DNA of 64,000 nucleotides, taken from the NCBI GenBank assembly GCA_963556695.1, contig CAUWAG010000018.1:3286001-3350000 (forward strand), read 5' to 3'. The first letter of the stretch is position 1. Every line of letters starts with the position of its first letter. Positions 13,321-25,934 of the stretch are shown here, piece after piece. This stretch comes from Anthostomella pinea. Taxonomy: Eukaryota; Ascomycota; Sordariomycetes; Xylariales; Xylariaceae. The notes below the pieces were generated by a model. The model saw nothing but the letters and a program-made list of their open reading frames with translations, ran no database searches and was not told the DNA's origin. Both the position numbers and the translations under genes were made by a program.

Positions 13321-14065
13321 TACCATATATATAAATCAGCGCTCTGGAATATCTACTGCTGTAGCGTTTGTAACTTTTTTTAGACGCAGCTTCGCGTCCG
13401 GACCCAGCAGCTATTCCCTAATCTGCCTGGTTGCCACCCTGATAGACCAACCAGTGTTGATTGGGCTGATGTCCGACACGTCAGCCAGGCCTATCCCAAG
13501 GTCTTTAGACTCCTTACAGATTACAGAGCGAAGAGTGAAAGGCTGCTCTTTCTATATGTATTGATCTTCATCTAGGCATATTAAAATTCGTGTCTTATCC
13601 CTGGCTAGGGCAGACGCTGAGGCCCCGGGGCGCGATGTGCGGGCGGAGTGTCAGGCACTGGCATGGGTGATAGCATTGCTCACTGAATTTGTCGCGTGGC
13701 CTGCTTTGGGCCACTCCTGCCTAGGAGACCTGCTTGGACGACTTCCCCCCAGGGCTTTGCCCGTACGCGTTTGTGGTGTTAATAGTGATAGTAATGGTGT
13801 CAATAGGCCCAGAGCTTTTGACACCGATAGGCGCATAAAAAGTGCTGTTAGTGTTAAAAAAGATAGCAGTATTTAGGTGACTACAAATCATCTCAACCAC
13901 TAAGCGGGCCTCCCTTTTGTACTCAGACTGTTGTGGTCCGTTGTAGGTGCTTACATAGTTGTCTAGGCAGCCAGCGAGCTGTCCTAAGACCATTTGTTTG
14001 ATGCGGGCCTAGCGCTCAAGGTCTTCTAAGTGAGGTGCAAAAGCGCTGGCGGCAATATCATAATA

Positions 14066-14124
14066 CCATCCCCCCATAGAAGTCGTACACCCCCACTAGT
14101 CGTACAGCCAAACCCCACCATCAC
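14066..14124. repeat. Left terminal inverted repeat of the pogo-like element
   Basis: 59 bp, exact inverted match to 16199-16257. Beyond this the two ends diverge. Confidence 0.93.
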
Positions 14125-14217
14125 TACCAAAACACCCCTTTATTGACTTATACACGAATGAAGCCATTTAGGTCAGAGAAATACAGAAAAATTATCATTT
14201 GAAAGCGCTGAAGCTGT

Positions 14218-15982
14218 TCATGCGTAATATCTAGCCGGCGCCCGAATGGCTCGCCCGGATCGGGATAGGCGAGGCTCCTGTATAGCCTCCAAAACGTCCT
14301 CATCAAGAGGGTCATCATCATCTTCCTCTTCGTCCTCTGACTCAACAACTATCTCTTCTTGTACTTCTGCGCGTGCAGCAGGGCTAATGGTACCTCCATG
14401 AGATAGTATTTCCGTCATTGTTTTGAACTTCCCATTAGGATTAGGGATCTTCTGCTGCTTCTTTGGCCGTAGCCGCTCCAACTCAGCCTCCAGAGCCTTG
14501 ATCTTCTGATATTTTATAACAACTTCCGTCTTCTTAGCTTCGAACGCATTGGCTATCTTCCTGTACTTTAGCCTGGTCCCTGGGGACTTATTTTTGCCGA
14601 AATTCATGATCTGGCGGCTCGTAATAGGGGTCCGTTAGTCCTCTGGCTCAGAGCTTTCAGGGTTATCAGGCTTAGGGGTCTTTCTCTTCTCTTCTTGTAT
14701 CTCTGAGTGCTGTAAGCACTTCCTGCGGCTGATAAGATAACATCTAGTGACCTTGAAGCCCAAGAGGATGTTTTGCTTAGTGAAAGCAGAAGTTCTGGCC
14801 TTGCTATAGCATCGGATGAAGTTGATCTTGTTAACAGGCGAGGCATCCGTCAAGGAATTCAACTCAGAGAGGAATTTCTGGTAGTAGGCCTTTAGGGCGT
14901 TATAAGGCCCGTTATCTAGAGGTTGCATGCCGTGACTAGTATGCGCAGGAAGGGAACAGAGCAATATATTGTTAAAATAACACATGGTCATAAATTCGTC
15001 CTATTAACACACGTCAAACCATGATAAATCAGGAAAAATCATATACGTACGGAGGTGTGGCTCTTATGGCCATCTAGTATTAAAAGGATTGCGTTGGACT
15101 GGTCTCCTCGTATCTCGTCCGCCTGTGGGAGGAAAACATCTTCTAGCTACTTGCAGGCGATGTCATTCAAAGTCCAGCCATTTTCTCAGCATATATAATG
15201 CCAATCTACGGTCTTTCGGAACTTCTCAATGAACCACTGGGCTTGGAGATCCTTCCCCTTGAAGATAATGCCTGGTTTCAGGATTTTTCCAGTTGTTGAG
15301 ATGGTCTTAATAAAAGAGGTCCAGCTACGGCCCTGAGAACTCTTTAGGAAGGCCTTCTTTGTAGCAGAACTACCCAGAACGAGAGAGTCGATACCTGTGA
15401 ATCTAATTAGATTTTTCCTGGAATTAAAGGGGTAGGTAGAGCTACCAAAACCCGACATGATGCCGCCTTTATCGACATTATAGGTGTTCTTTGGCTTCAC
15501 CCAGCCGTAGTCTTCGAGAATTTCAAAGAACCAGTTAACTGACTTAGGTGTAAAGCCCTTAAAGCGTGCTACTTCCATCCTTTTGCCAATCTTAGTCTTG
15601 ATCTAGGGGTTGCAGCGCTTGAAGGCTGCCATAAAGGTGTCTCCTAGGGGGGCCTCATCCCCCTTTTCTTTCAACACTTTCTTGATGATCTCACGGACTA
15701 TGGAATGTGAAGGGGCTAGGCCCAGCTTTTCTTGTAGTAAAACCCATCTGGTTATAGTCGTTTCCTGCGCAGGGGAGAGTCTCTGTTGCTGTATATGGGC
15801 TTCAGATCATGTAGGCCTGCCGTTGAGTCGATTAAACAGCGTCATGGCCAGAATACCGTGTTTTTGAGCGCTTTTCGCAGCGAGAGGCCCTCATCTGTGA
15901 TATCTAAGATGGCATTCGCCATCTGATCCTTCGTATACGAATAGGGAGGCAGTTTAGGCGGCTATACGATGCTGTGTTGCAT
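14218..15982 (-). pseudogene. Pogo/Fot1-like transposase, one intron, broken
   Basis: The probable start is the ATG at 15982. The order is a Psq-type HTH (YTKDQMANAILDITDEG), a CENP-B/Tc5-type HTH (LSPAQETTITRWVLLQE), a DDE superfamily-1 catalytic core (NVDKGGIMSGF, ILDGHKSHTS, HTSHGMQPLDNG) and a charged C-terminus with a coiled coil and acidic run. A 50-bp intron (15050-15001, GTACGT donor, AATAG acceptor) must be removed to join the second and third catalytic motifs. Lesions include an in-frame TAG about 15 codons after the start, one apparent 1-nt loss near 15867, and stops near 15812, 15605, 15168 and 15132. The catalytic Asp residues are still encoded. Confidence 0.82.
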
Positions 15983-16198
15983 ACAGAACAAGGCTTCATG
16001 AGAGCCGCGCAAGACCGCAAATATGCCATTCGGGGTAGGAAATGCGGGGTAATTAACAGCCAATCACGTAGGCGCCGCGGGGTAAATTTTGCATTGGGAA
16101 AAACCTTAAGATCAGGGCTATCTGGAACACTAATTATATTGTGAATAGCTTCAATATCGGGCTGAAAGCGTATAAGTGAACATGTGGGAGTTTGGGTG

Positions 16199-16257
16199 GT
16201 GATGGTGGGGTTTGGCTGTACGACTAGTGGGGGTGTACGACTTCTATGGGGGGATGG
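16199..16257. repeat. Right terminal inverted repeat of the pogo-like element
   Basis: 59 bp, exact inverted match to 14066-14124, followed directly by the TA target duplicate. Confidence 0.93.
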
Positions 16258-16500
16258 TATCCAGTAGCGGGCTTTCCAGTGAGGTCAATTGTCAGGGGAG
16301 CCTGGACATTGGGCAGGCTTCCTTTTCTTATTCCGCTGGTCGAGGTTGGAAGGGGTAATAGGCTCAGGTTCTCGGGTGAACTGAGCAACGTCGGCTGCGA
16401 CTCTGATAGATCGCTGGGGGGTTGTAAGGGCTGCCATCGTCGAGTGCTGGTTTCGTCCCCTTTGCAGGGAGCGAGGCGGATCTCGAGATTTTGCCCTTAG

Positions 16501-18194
16501 TGTTTAGATTCAAAACAATGGCGCAATGCCAAGTGTTCAGAATTTTGCTGTGATGTGCGCAGATGTACTAACAAGTGCAAGCGCACGGATGATTTTTACC
16601 AGGAAAGGTGTGCGGCCTTCCCTAAGCGGCCTGGGAGAATGATATGATTAGGCAGTCCTGTGTGCTTGCTCCTAGGACGATCGACCGAATATGACGAACG
16701 TGCCTACATCGCTTTTGAGGTTAGCAAGGCGACTGGAAGAAGTATCAAGTTACCTGTGTACTTGACAAGATAGCAAGCAGTCTCCGGGTCTTCCATCATG
16801 ATACCTTGGTGCATGTGCTAGATATAACCATGGGATGATGTAAAGGCGGATTGCGGCTTCCATCCCTATTCCTTCCTACCATGAGTCACTGATACGCTAA
16901 TACGCCGATGCTATCGGTACGCCTGCGTGGCATTCTCTGGTATATCTATACGATATACGAGGGCAACAGGGCTCAGCAGGCCCCTGAGTGGGCGACTACC
17001 GTCGACACCTCTTATTAATGCTATGACTATCAGCAACATCTCTTCGGCGAATCCGTCAACTCGGACTCTACTTCGAGACCCTGTCGCTTGCCTCGTCCTG
17101 GCTGTATTGAAGAGGCTCCGCTCCAGGTGTACAGGCAACCGTGCTACACCCGGCGCCTCGACCAATCTGCCAGCGAAAGGTGTCCGATGCCGACAGTATG
17201 CTAACCAAGTGCTTTCCAGTGAAGGCCTATACGGCGGAAAGATATTGAATAACTTACCTCTCGTTGAGTCGAGCCCTAGCTCCGAGTCTGAGATATGTGG
17301 CGAGTAGTATATTGCGAGTCTTATGATGATAAGGTTATCAAGCCAGATATCCTAATGGCTAGCACTCATGATGTGGTGATACAAGAGCAGCCTGCTGCGC
17401 TTTAACCACGCCGCTCCCTAAGGAAAGATGTAGTTCCGTCAACTATCCAACTTCAAAGTAAGAATGGACTATCGAAGCCTTCAAGGCCTAGTTGGAGCCA
17501 TTCCTCTTCGAATCAGGGCCCGGGACCTGGCAGTGCTATTTTATTCTAAGTATTTACTCTAAAGGCATGCGTGGTCTTTACTGTCATGGGAGAACAATCA
17601 GGACGCGTATACTGCCGGCGACAACCGGCAACGGTCAGAGTCACCACAGTGGTTCGCAGCGGTGCAGGTCTCGTATGTGCATAATTCAACTGTCCATCCT
17701 ATTTCAGGTATCTACATATTGTAGAGGGAGGTCTTACGGCCTCCCCGTCAAGCATCCATGCATCCGCGTCCGAGACTGAGAGCGGCCAGCTGTCCACATC
17801 TCTCTAGACATGTCAGGGGCCGGTTGCGCAGCCAAATCAGTTCTCCCGATTGCCCCATGAGTCCCCTTTAGCCGTCATAGAACAGTATACCCCATGTGTG
17901 AGGAAAGAATGAAACATGAGGGAAAAGCCTCATAGATAAAAGTACATTCAAACCCGCATGCAAATGTCTTAAGGTGCTATGCCGTCTAAATCAGAAACCA
18001 GGGGTGCAGATGTAAATGCTGAGCGCTTGTCCTCTATCCATGCTGAAGACCCAGGTACAAAACACAAGAGAACAGAGAAGAAAGGGGGCGAATTAAGCTA
18101 GTCGTCGCGGTCTCTGTTCTAACTGGATGGACTCGATTGGTCTGGCGTAATTCAAAGGCGTGTTCTTCTGTGGATGTTGCTCGAGAATAATATC
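16501..18194. other. Gene-poor interval between the LINE and the histidine kinase
   Basis: No supported gene. The longest ATG-led frame (16927-17307, plus) has Arg- and Cys-bearing stretches (VLKRLRSRCTGNR) faintly reminiscent of a Zn2Cys6 cluster, but the spacing is wrong and there is no continuation. It could be a relic or chance. The part next to 18194 should hold the 3' UTR of the minus-strand kinase gene. Confidence 0.4.
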
Positions 18195-21100
18195 TCAAGT
18201 CAGATTTTTGCTTGACTGGCTGCTGTTCGAACCGGTCCCTTGCGTATGCCCATCTTCGGGCGGCGTCGTGGTGCTTGGTGATACGGCGTCACGCTTTGCA
18301 TCGTCCCCGTCAACGAGTGATGAGGTGCTCGACCGCGGATGTTTCCTTGTGAAGAAGGACTTGGTCTTCTCCCCAACAAACGACGGTAGCCCGATCTCGC
18401 TGTTGTTGCGGCTCCTGGTTGACTTGGATGTCTGGCTGGGAGCCAGCGGCGGCGCGAAATGGCTGTTTCCTGCAGCCATCCTCACTGGAACGACGAGAGG
18501 TGGCGAACTGGTCGCTGGCTCGTCTTCACTGATTGCTGGTGGGCTAGGCGCGGGTGTAGTGTGATACTGCGACGGATCGAGGCGCGCTGGTAGCTGAAGA
18601 GTAGGGTCCGACATGTGTTTGGCAGGGGGTGTCGGCGGGAATACTTGGCCGGTAGTGTACGCGTCGAGCTTTCTCTTGAGCAAATCTGCTTTGACCGGCT
18701 TTGCCAGGTAGTCGTTCATACCTGCGGCCAGACACTTCTCCCGGTCACCCTGGATTGCTGATGCTGTCATAGCAATGACCAGGATCTTATTGACCTCTTC
18801 GATCGGATCTCTCCGCAAGAGCTTCGTAGCCTCGTAGCCATCCAATACAGGCATCTGAACATCCATGAGAATGACTTGGTACGGCTTCCCCTCGTTGGCC
18901 TGTTGACGCAGCCCCTCAACAGCCTTCAGTCCGTTGTCGTAAGCATCGACTTGCCTATACCCAAGTTTACGCACAAACTGAATTGCGATCTTCTGGTTAA
19001 TAAGGTTGTCTTCCGCAATGCATATGCGAATCTGATCCTTTGGTATCAGTGTCAAGTCCAGGAAGGGCTTCGAAGGGGCTTCCTTCGCAGCTGGTGGTAA
19101 AGCATCACGCGGTTTGTCGAGGATCTGTGCGACTGGAACTGCTTGCACGTCCCCCGCCGACACCTCGGGCTTGGCCTTGTCAAAGGTGACAGTGAACCAA
19201 GCAGTGGTCCCGGCGTTCGCCTGGCTGTCCAGCTGGATCTGACCTTTCATCATGACCTCAACGAGGTTCTTGCATATGCTGAGGCCAAGGCCACTACCGC
19301 CGTACTTGCGAGCAGTGCTAGCGTCTGCCTGGCTGAATGGCGTGAAGAGCTTGGCTAACTGCATGGGCGGGATACCGATGCCGGTGTCCTTGACCCAGAA
19401 GGTCAACTTTGCCTGCTCGGGCGTGTCAGAGTCGATCCGGGCCCCGATAGTGATCGAACCGTCTTCTGTGAACTTGAGACTGTTACTGATGAGGTTGCCA
19501 AGGACTTGATGGAGGCGAATTGGATCTCCGTATATCAGCATGGGCGGCAGCTTGATATCTTTTATGATCTGTACATTCTTCTTCGACGTCTTCTCCCGGT
19601 TGCTATAGGACACGGCTCTAACGACTTCACGAATCATCTCCTCGGGGTTGAAGGCGATGATGTATAACTTCATCTTGTCTGCCTCCATCTTGGAGAAATC
19701 TAGGATGTCGTTGATAACGGTGAGTAGAAGATCGGCCGAGACCTTGATGGAGTCTGCCATTTCTAGCTGTTCCTTGTTGAGATCGCTGTCCCGCAAGAGC
19801 TCAGAGTTACCGATGACACCGTTCAACGGAGTCCGCAATTCATGGGACACGTTTGCGAGGAAGATACTCTTGGCCTTGGCTGCTTCCTCAGCAATCTTGA
19901 CATTGCGGTTTGCCTCAGCTTCGGCATGTTTTGCCTTGGTCTCGGCGTCAAGAGCCTGCGCAAGAGCCCGTTTCTGGATTTCAACCATCGAGTTGTTCTC
20001 AGCTGAGACCTTCTCGATCCCCTTCATTGCCAGTGCGTTCGAGTAGCTGATCCCGATTTGATTGACCAATAATTGTAGGACCGTAAGATTTCTATCCGTG
20101 AACGATCCTGGCTCACCCTCAAGGTAAAGAACCCCAAGGAGAGGCTTCGAGCCATGGCAAATGGGGATTGCAATAACAGCCTTGCTCAGAGGGTTCCTTT
20201 TTAGCCAGGAATCGCTCACGTTCCCAAACCTCTCGTCATTGATAAGATCGGGAATGAAGACAGCTTCTCGGAAACGTGTACAGTATAGAATGACATTCTC
20301 CGCCACGAGCGATGTGCCAACTAAGGGTTGCCCGGGTATGTGAGCTGCGGCACCGCGTTCAGGATCGCCACTAGCCGCAATGCACCAGTTGTTATCCTCA
20401 TCATCCTCATCCTGGACCACGATTGCTGCTTGCGTCGCAGATCCACCGCAGGTCTGTAGGATAACGTCACACATTGTCCTGAGCAAGATGTCGACCTGTA
20501 GGACGGATGAGATGACCTGTGACGAGACCAGAATGGCGTGCAGATCGATCATATCGAGCGTGGGCAAGCCAACGCCGGGCTCAGGCTGTGTGGAACCGCG
20601 CCAAGCAGCCATCCGTGTTGCCTTCGTTTCCACTACTACTTGTTGCACTAGGTGGGGAACGCCTTCGCCATCGGGTGTGTATCTGACAGGCGCTGAGTCT
20701 CCGGCAAAGTCGGTCTGCACGGCAGCCTCGGCCGTTCTCGAATTGCGCGTAGGACCGTGTAGGAGTAAGGCATGGTCTTCTTCGATTCGTTGTGCGATGC
20801 CGACGGCGCCGAGCTGTCTCCAGAGGGCGACAGATTCTTTCAGGAAAGCCGTTGCCGACCTCCTGGCGGACCGCCCGATGAAAAGCCCAGCCATCAGGAG
20901 GTTCCCAAGAGCTTCCTCAAAGATGAAGTTATACTCCGAGGCATGGTCCAGGGCTGCCTCGTATTGCCGAATAGCGAAGCCATGGTCACCTCGAAGCTCC
21001 GCAACCTGAGCCTCCAGCCACTTGGACCACGCAAGGTGGTTCACGTCGGATACCACTTGCCAGTCCATGATCTTCTTGTTGAAGTCTTCGAGTTGCTTGA

Positions 21101-24100
21101 TCGTATCTTGGACTTCATCTTCCAAGTCTGCATTGTTCATTGTAGGGTTGTGTAGCTTTCGCAACACTTGGCCTGCAAGAGCAAGACCGTAGAAGACTAG
21201 GACGACGCGAGTGTTGCGAGCCGACCATATCAAATGCAACTGGTCCAGACATCTCCGTCCGAGTTCGCAGGCTTGCTCGTAATGACCATAGAGATACAAG
21301 GGGATAATCTCCATGGTTTCGTAGATCAGGACAGACCTGCCACCATTACATGTGGTTGAAACGAGCCAAGACTTGTAGGAGGCCGAATCGTGCTGTTCGT
21401 CAGACATCACTGCCTTCTCATTCGTTGAGTAAGTCTTGCCTTGGAGTGATCGGCATAGTTGTCTGACAGAGATCAAGATCGTCCCTCCCCTGGTATCCTG
21501 ATGCCAACCAGGAAGTTCCTCGCAACAGAATTGGCTGATAGACTCCAAATCCGCGACGTTCTCGCTTGCAAAGAACCTCATCAGGGTCGAGAGACCTAAA
21601 CTGAGGATAACCGACATACGGTCCCCCGAACTCGCGGCGTACTCGACAGACTGCTCAGCAAGACAGACTGCGGTAGTGATGGGCACCTGGACATGGCTGA
21701 TGAAGTTGACGTAGATCATGTATCCATGAGCTGCAGAGAATGGGTCTCGATCATTATCTAGAAGTTGCGCACATTGGCTACCAAGCTCTGCGGCAAAGTC
21801 AATCATGCTGAATCGTGACAGCGCGATCATTGCAAGATACAGGAATGCCACGCTGGATCGGGAAAAGGGACCTTGTTGTATGTGAAAATGGGCCAATGTG
21901 AGGGTGAGATTGTAGAAGTCCAATGTGTCACTCCACCACGCAGCACTGATGGCGTCGGTGAGAGTGGCTCCGATGATGACCTGCCGAGGGTCGTTGGTGC
22001 CAGGAGGACTTAGTAATGCAGTTCGATCCATTGACTTGATCTTGGTGGCTAGTTCCATGAACAGTTTATCGCATTTGTCGAATGTTGGTTCCGTATCAAT
22101 CTCAATCTTCAGCTGGGTCAAAATGTCTTTCAAGATACTGAGAGCAGACTGCGCATTTCCAGTCTGAGCCTGGATGCGGGACTGAAGTAGACAGGCGGCG
22201 GCTTTGTCCTCAGCAGTCCTGGCGCTGTTGACGATAGTGTTGATCAAGCTGTGAGAAGCCGCATGGTTCCCCATATAGATGAAGCACTCTGCCGCACCCA
22301 GATGCAGCTGGAATGTCTCGTCGTAGGAGACATCTTCTGCCCCTTCTTTCCACGGCTCCGGCTGCAAGAGCGTCATTGCACTGTGATAGTATTTGGTGGC
22401 CGTTGGTCTGGCACCATTCTCGATGGCTGCCGCTGCGCATTCTATCAAGTGCTTTCGGAATGGGCGACGAATATGAACACGTGCTTTTATCATGTCAATG
22501 GACTCGCAGATATGCGAAGCGGTGTTGTCTTTCAATTTCACTTCCGAGTCACGCTGCTTCAAGAGGGTTCGAGCAATGGCAAAGTGCATCTCATGGGTAT
22601 TGCACTCCTCCAAAGACTGCGCATTGTGAGTTAGCGACTATCATCACTCGAGGGTGGCCCGAGGAGGTCTTGGAAAATAGGAAAGCGCTGAGTAGTTGCT
22701 GTTTCTGGGAAGGGCAATAGGGGCAATGGAAATTGCATGATTGACATACCGCAGCTGCTTGAATGTATCTGGCGTGGGCAAATCGAAAACGATCGTCCGA
22801 CTCGCCTTGAACGATAATACACGCGTTGACCGCCGCTTGCAATCCGGCAACAGCGTCCCGCTTCGAGTACGGCGTAGGCTGCTGGATATCTTCCGACCCA
22901 TACCAGTCCTCGGTGTCACTGATTTCCCCGCTTAGGAGTTGGCAGATGAGTTCGAAGGAAAATGAACTCCCCAGAAGAGAGGCCCATGCCAGAATCGACC
23001 GCGACGCCGGCGGCAGCTCACTAAGCCTACGAGTAATGAAATCGTTGTTCAATACGTCGTACCCGTGCTCTGCCTTGAATTGTTCAAAAAGCCAATCCAG
23101 GTCAAAAAGCCAGCGGCTGTCCCGGTAGTCGTACCAAATGCATTTCTTCCGATAACACGCGCCCAACATTTCCCTTATATAGAAAGGATTACCAGCGGTC
23201 TTCGACTGGATCACAAGCGCCAAAGAAACCACGTCCTCCGGTGGTCGACGGAGCGTGGAAGAAACATATTGCAGGATTTCAGTTTCGGTCAGTGGCGACA
23301 ATACTAACCTTGTGACCTTGGGGTGGCTGGACCTGGGACGCTCTAGTCAAAGTCAGCACATGATCTACTATAAAGCAGGGGGCAAAATGTTTACCCTCAT
23401 TCTCTGCAGGATGTAAGATTCTCTGCAACTTCTCCTGGGACAACTCCTCGGGGCGGTATGTCAATATCAGTACCATTCTGAGCCTTGCCGCAATGAGTTG
23501 AGTAATCAACTCTAATGATTCGTCATCCGCAAACTGTAAGTCGCCGAGACAGAAACATATGAAATGGTGGGTTGTGAAGATTCTCAGTATATCCAAGAAG
23601 GTGTTCATCAGCCGGATTGATTTCGTAGAGGTGCCACTACGCACGAATTCTTGTGGGCTCTGTGATGTTATACGGGGGCTTCGAGTTTGTGGATTTCCGG
23701 AATAGCTTCCAGGAGACGAGCCACGTCTCTTGAGCGAAGCTCGGTTGAGTCGGCCACCCAATGAGGTCTGCCCCGAGGACGGAGATCTGCTGACTGTGGT
23801 CTCTTGCGGGCCAAGAAGAAACTCGGGGAGTCCAAGCAGCTTATGTAGCGTCGGCCACAGGGGACGAACATAGTCCTTGAGTGCTAGGTGGAGTGCAGTT
23901 TCCGTGTTTCTCTCACCCCAGACTTGCTTAAAAAGAGAAGACACCAGTTTCAACAGCGGTCCGAAAGCCGTCCTCCGAACGGTGTCAAATTTCGAAGTTG
24001 CACAATATCCCCTCCTTCTCGCGTCAGCTAGCACTTGCTGAACGAGGAAACTCTTCCCAAGGCCTCCTGCGCCCTCAATGGTGACCACCTCACAATGACC

Positions 24101-25934
24101 CCTTCTTCGGAATTTTGCCGCGCCTAGTTGCCTGGAAAGGCTGCTGGTATTAGTTTCCGCAGCGCTGTAACGTGAGACCGGGCGTTCGCTGAGGTTATCT
24201 ACAAGACTCCTGGGTTCGAAAGAAATAGACTGACGCTCCCTTGGCTGGGCCAGTCGTTGGTTGGTCTGGCCCGAGGGACTTGAAGATGCCGTTTCACCTG
24301 GGATGGTTAGAGTATCTGGCCAATTGGTAGTCGGTTGGAGGGCGCTTCTAGGATACCTCGGATCCGGAAAGTGGCCGGGTGTAAAGGTGCCACTCCGTCT
24401 GTTTCCTCCTTCGGCAGAGCTTGCGCCTTCGCTGGAGACATCCGCCGCATCGAGGAGGTCGTTAGACAATCCCGAGGCCTCCGAGTAGCGATTCGTGGTC
24501 TGAAGACTGCTCATAGCGTGGGTCGTAGACACGCGCTCGATGACCTTCATAAGCTCGGCCTGTTCTTTGTCTCGCCCCACCATGGCCGTTGGTAACATGA
24601 AAAAGGACGAAACGTCTTTTGACGCAATCTGCCACTCCTTGAGAGCTAGCCAGTTGCCGTCTACTAGGAACTTCTGAACCATTTGCAAGTCGTAACGCAG
24701 ACCGCTCGCGGAATGGTAGCGATCCGATGTGTTTTTGGACGTACACTTTTGAATGATGCGGCCGAGAACATCAGGCACGTCAGTCCTCACGTTGGACACC
24801 ATTGGTATGCGGCGTCCTAGCACGCACTGGACAATGTCCAGAGGTGTAGCTCCAGTGAACACAGGCTGCTGGGTGAGAAGCATCCAGAAAACGACACCCA
24901 AGGAGTATATATCAGTTCTCGTGTCAGGCTCCACTGGCATGCGACCTGTCTGTTCAGGACTAATGTAGACGAGCTTGTTCTTGGCCCCGAGCTCCTTGGA
25001 GAGTGTCGACCACCCGCTGCTGGTGAGTCCCTGCTCGAACGACCGCAGGCCAGAACCAAACGAAACCAGTTTCACCTGATTTTCTTTTATGTTGAAGTGG
25101 AACGCGTCGGCTCTGATTTCTCCATGGACCATGCCATGACGATGATGCAGGATTTCTAAACACTGGGTAGCACCTATGGCAAAGTCGAGGAAGTACATGA
25201 GACTGATTGGGGGGTCCAGCCGGAACTCGTCGCGACGATACCCTTCGAACCTATCCTCGACTTTCCGGGCGAAGTAGAAGGCTGGCCCCATGTCCAAGGC
25301 TCTGATCAAATAGTTGGGGCCGGGGTGCTCGTATAAGGCGACTATAATAGGGGCACGATCCCCTGGCTGTGGGCTCAGGCGGATCAGGTCGATGGGCCTT
25401 ACATTATGGGCTCCTTCGGGGTCGGCAGTAGCGATTAGGTTCTTGGCTATGTGGAATGCCCGCTCCTCACGAAGGATGTGGTACGATACCCGCGCGACTA
25501 TATGCTGCTCTTCTATACTGGACAGGTCGGCGGCGGAGGTCGATGTGGCGGTTGGGGAGATGGCGGATCGCTCGCCACTCCCTTCGCTGTGAGGCGCGAG
25601 AAGCTCGGCAGTCGATGTGCGGCTCAGACCGAGCTTGGAAGTAACTGGAGGGCTGGCGAGGGTCTGGGTGGGAGTGGTCGCATTGGTCGAGTACGGCGAC
25701 ACAAATCTGGTGCCGAAGAAATGCCTAGACAGATACGTTGCACGTCAGGGGATACTGTAGACCAGCAGTCAAGCGAGCTACTCTGTTATCTGGGAGGGCG
25801 TACCAGTTATCATAGCTCGAATGGAAGGGCCCCTGAGACTCGTCCCATGTATATCCAGCTATCTGTCGAAGCCGTTCGATTATCCGGGCTGGAGGGTCGA
25901 GCTGCTCGTCGGGCACGACCGCGGACCCATCCAT
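18195..25934 (-). CDS. Group X (Chk1/Mak2-type) hybrid histidine kinase, about 2491 aa
   Basis: Exons 25934-25804, 25724-23395, 23342-22750 and 22616-18195; introns of 79, 52 and 133 bp all keep frame. The ATG at 25934 opens a short exon that joins to HFFGTRFVSPYS. Domains in order: a Ser/Thr-kinase-like domain (about 120-396) with HGE in place of HRD and SFG in place of DFG, so probably a pseudokinase; an AAA-type P-loop GAGGLGKS (about 595-602); a long helical TPR-like region; GAF (about 1710-1880); HisKA with the phospho-acceptor His about 1943 in SHELRTP; HATPase with the DTGIGIP and GGSGLGLS boxes; a receiver with the phospho-acceptor Asp about 2270 in LMDVQMP; and a Ser-rich tail. This architecture and length match Candida Chk1 and fission-yeast Mak2/Mak3, which feed the HPt-response regulator phosphorelay in peroxide and wall-stress signalling. 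That role is family knowledge, not shown here. Confidence 0.92.

Larger units (their letters stand above)
14066..16257 (-). mobile_element. Pogo/Fot1-like DNA transposon, 2192 bp, perfect 59-bp inverted repeats
   Basis: Both ends read CCATCCCCCCATAGAAGTCG and onward, identical for 59 bp as inverted repeats, and are flanked by TA at 14064-14065 and 16258-16259. The transposase lies on the minus strand. The identical ends suggest a fairly recent insertion. It sits inside the LINE gag ORF upstream of the Tc1 insertion. Confidence 0.92.
11139..16437 (-). pseudogene. LINE ORF1 (gag-like) split by Tc1 and pogo insertions
   Basis: The first ATG is at 16437 (MAALTTPQRS). The frame is interrupted by the pogo-like element between 16258 and 14065, continues at 14063-13323 (LAGCLDNYVSTYNGP, then LLGPDAKLRLKK), is interrupted again by the Tc1-like element, and resumes from 11970. 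It then carries cysteine/histidine knuckles at about 11710-11570 (CCNNCGDQ, CANCHGPFPAGHDNC), as in Tad1-type gag proteins. If each insert plus one TA copy is ignored, the reading frame runs straight across both junctions, showing that both elements landed inside this ORF. It also has independent stops, such as a TAG near 14012, and at least one frame change. The C-terminal limit is approximate. Confidence 0.75.
6735..16500 (-). mobile_element. Tad1/I-like non-LTR retrotransposon (LINE), degenerate, with two nested DNA transposons
   Basis: Read on the minus strand the element has the classic order: gag ORF1 with CCHC zinc knuckles, then ORF2 with an APE-type endonuclease, reverse transcriptase, RNase H and a terminal cysteine-rich motif. 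Without the two inserted DNA elements (1350 and 2192 bp) its length is about 6.2 kb, near the usual size of fungal Tad1-clade LINEs. Both ORFs contain in-frame stops and frame changes, so it is dead. The limits are approximate. The 5' side is set by the first gag ATG at 16437 and the 3' side by the last motif at 6821 plus a short tail. No target duplication or poly(A) could be assigned. Confidence 0.85.

Noticed and set aside
15001..15050. Frameshift in the pogo-like transposase
   Set aside because: A 50-bp intron with GTACGT donor and AATAG acceptor joins the catalytic blocks in frame.
16927..17307. Possible Zn2Cys6 transcription-factor relic
   Set aside because: Cysteine spacing does not fit the C6 cluster, and no downstream fungal-specific TF domain could be followed.
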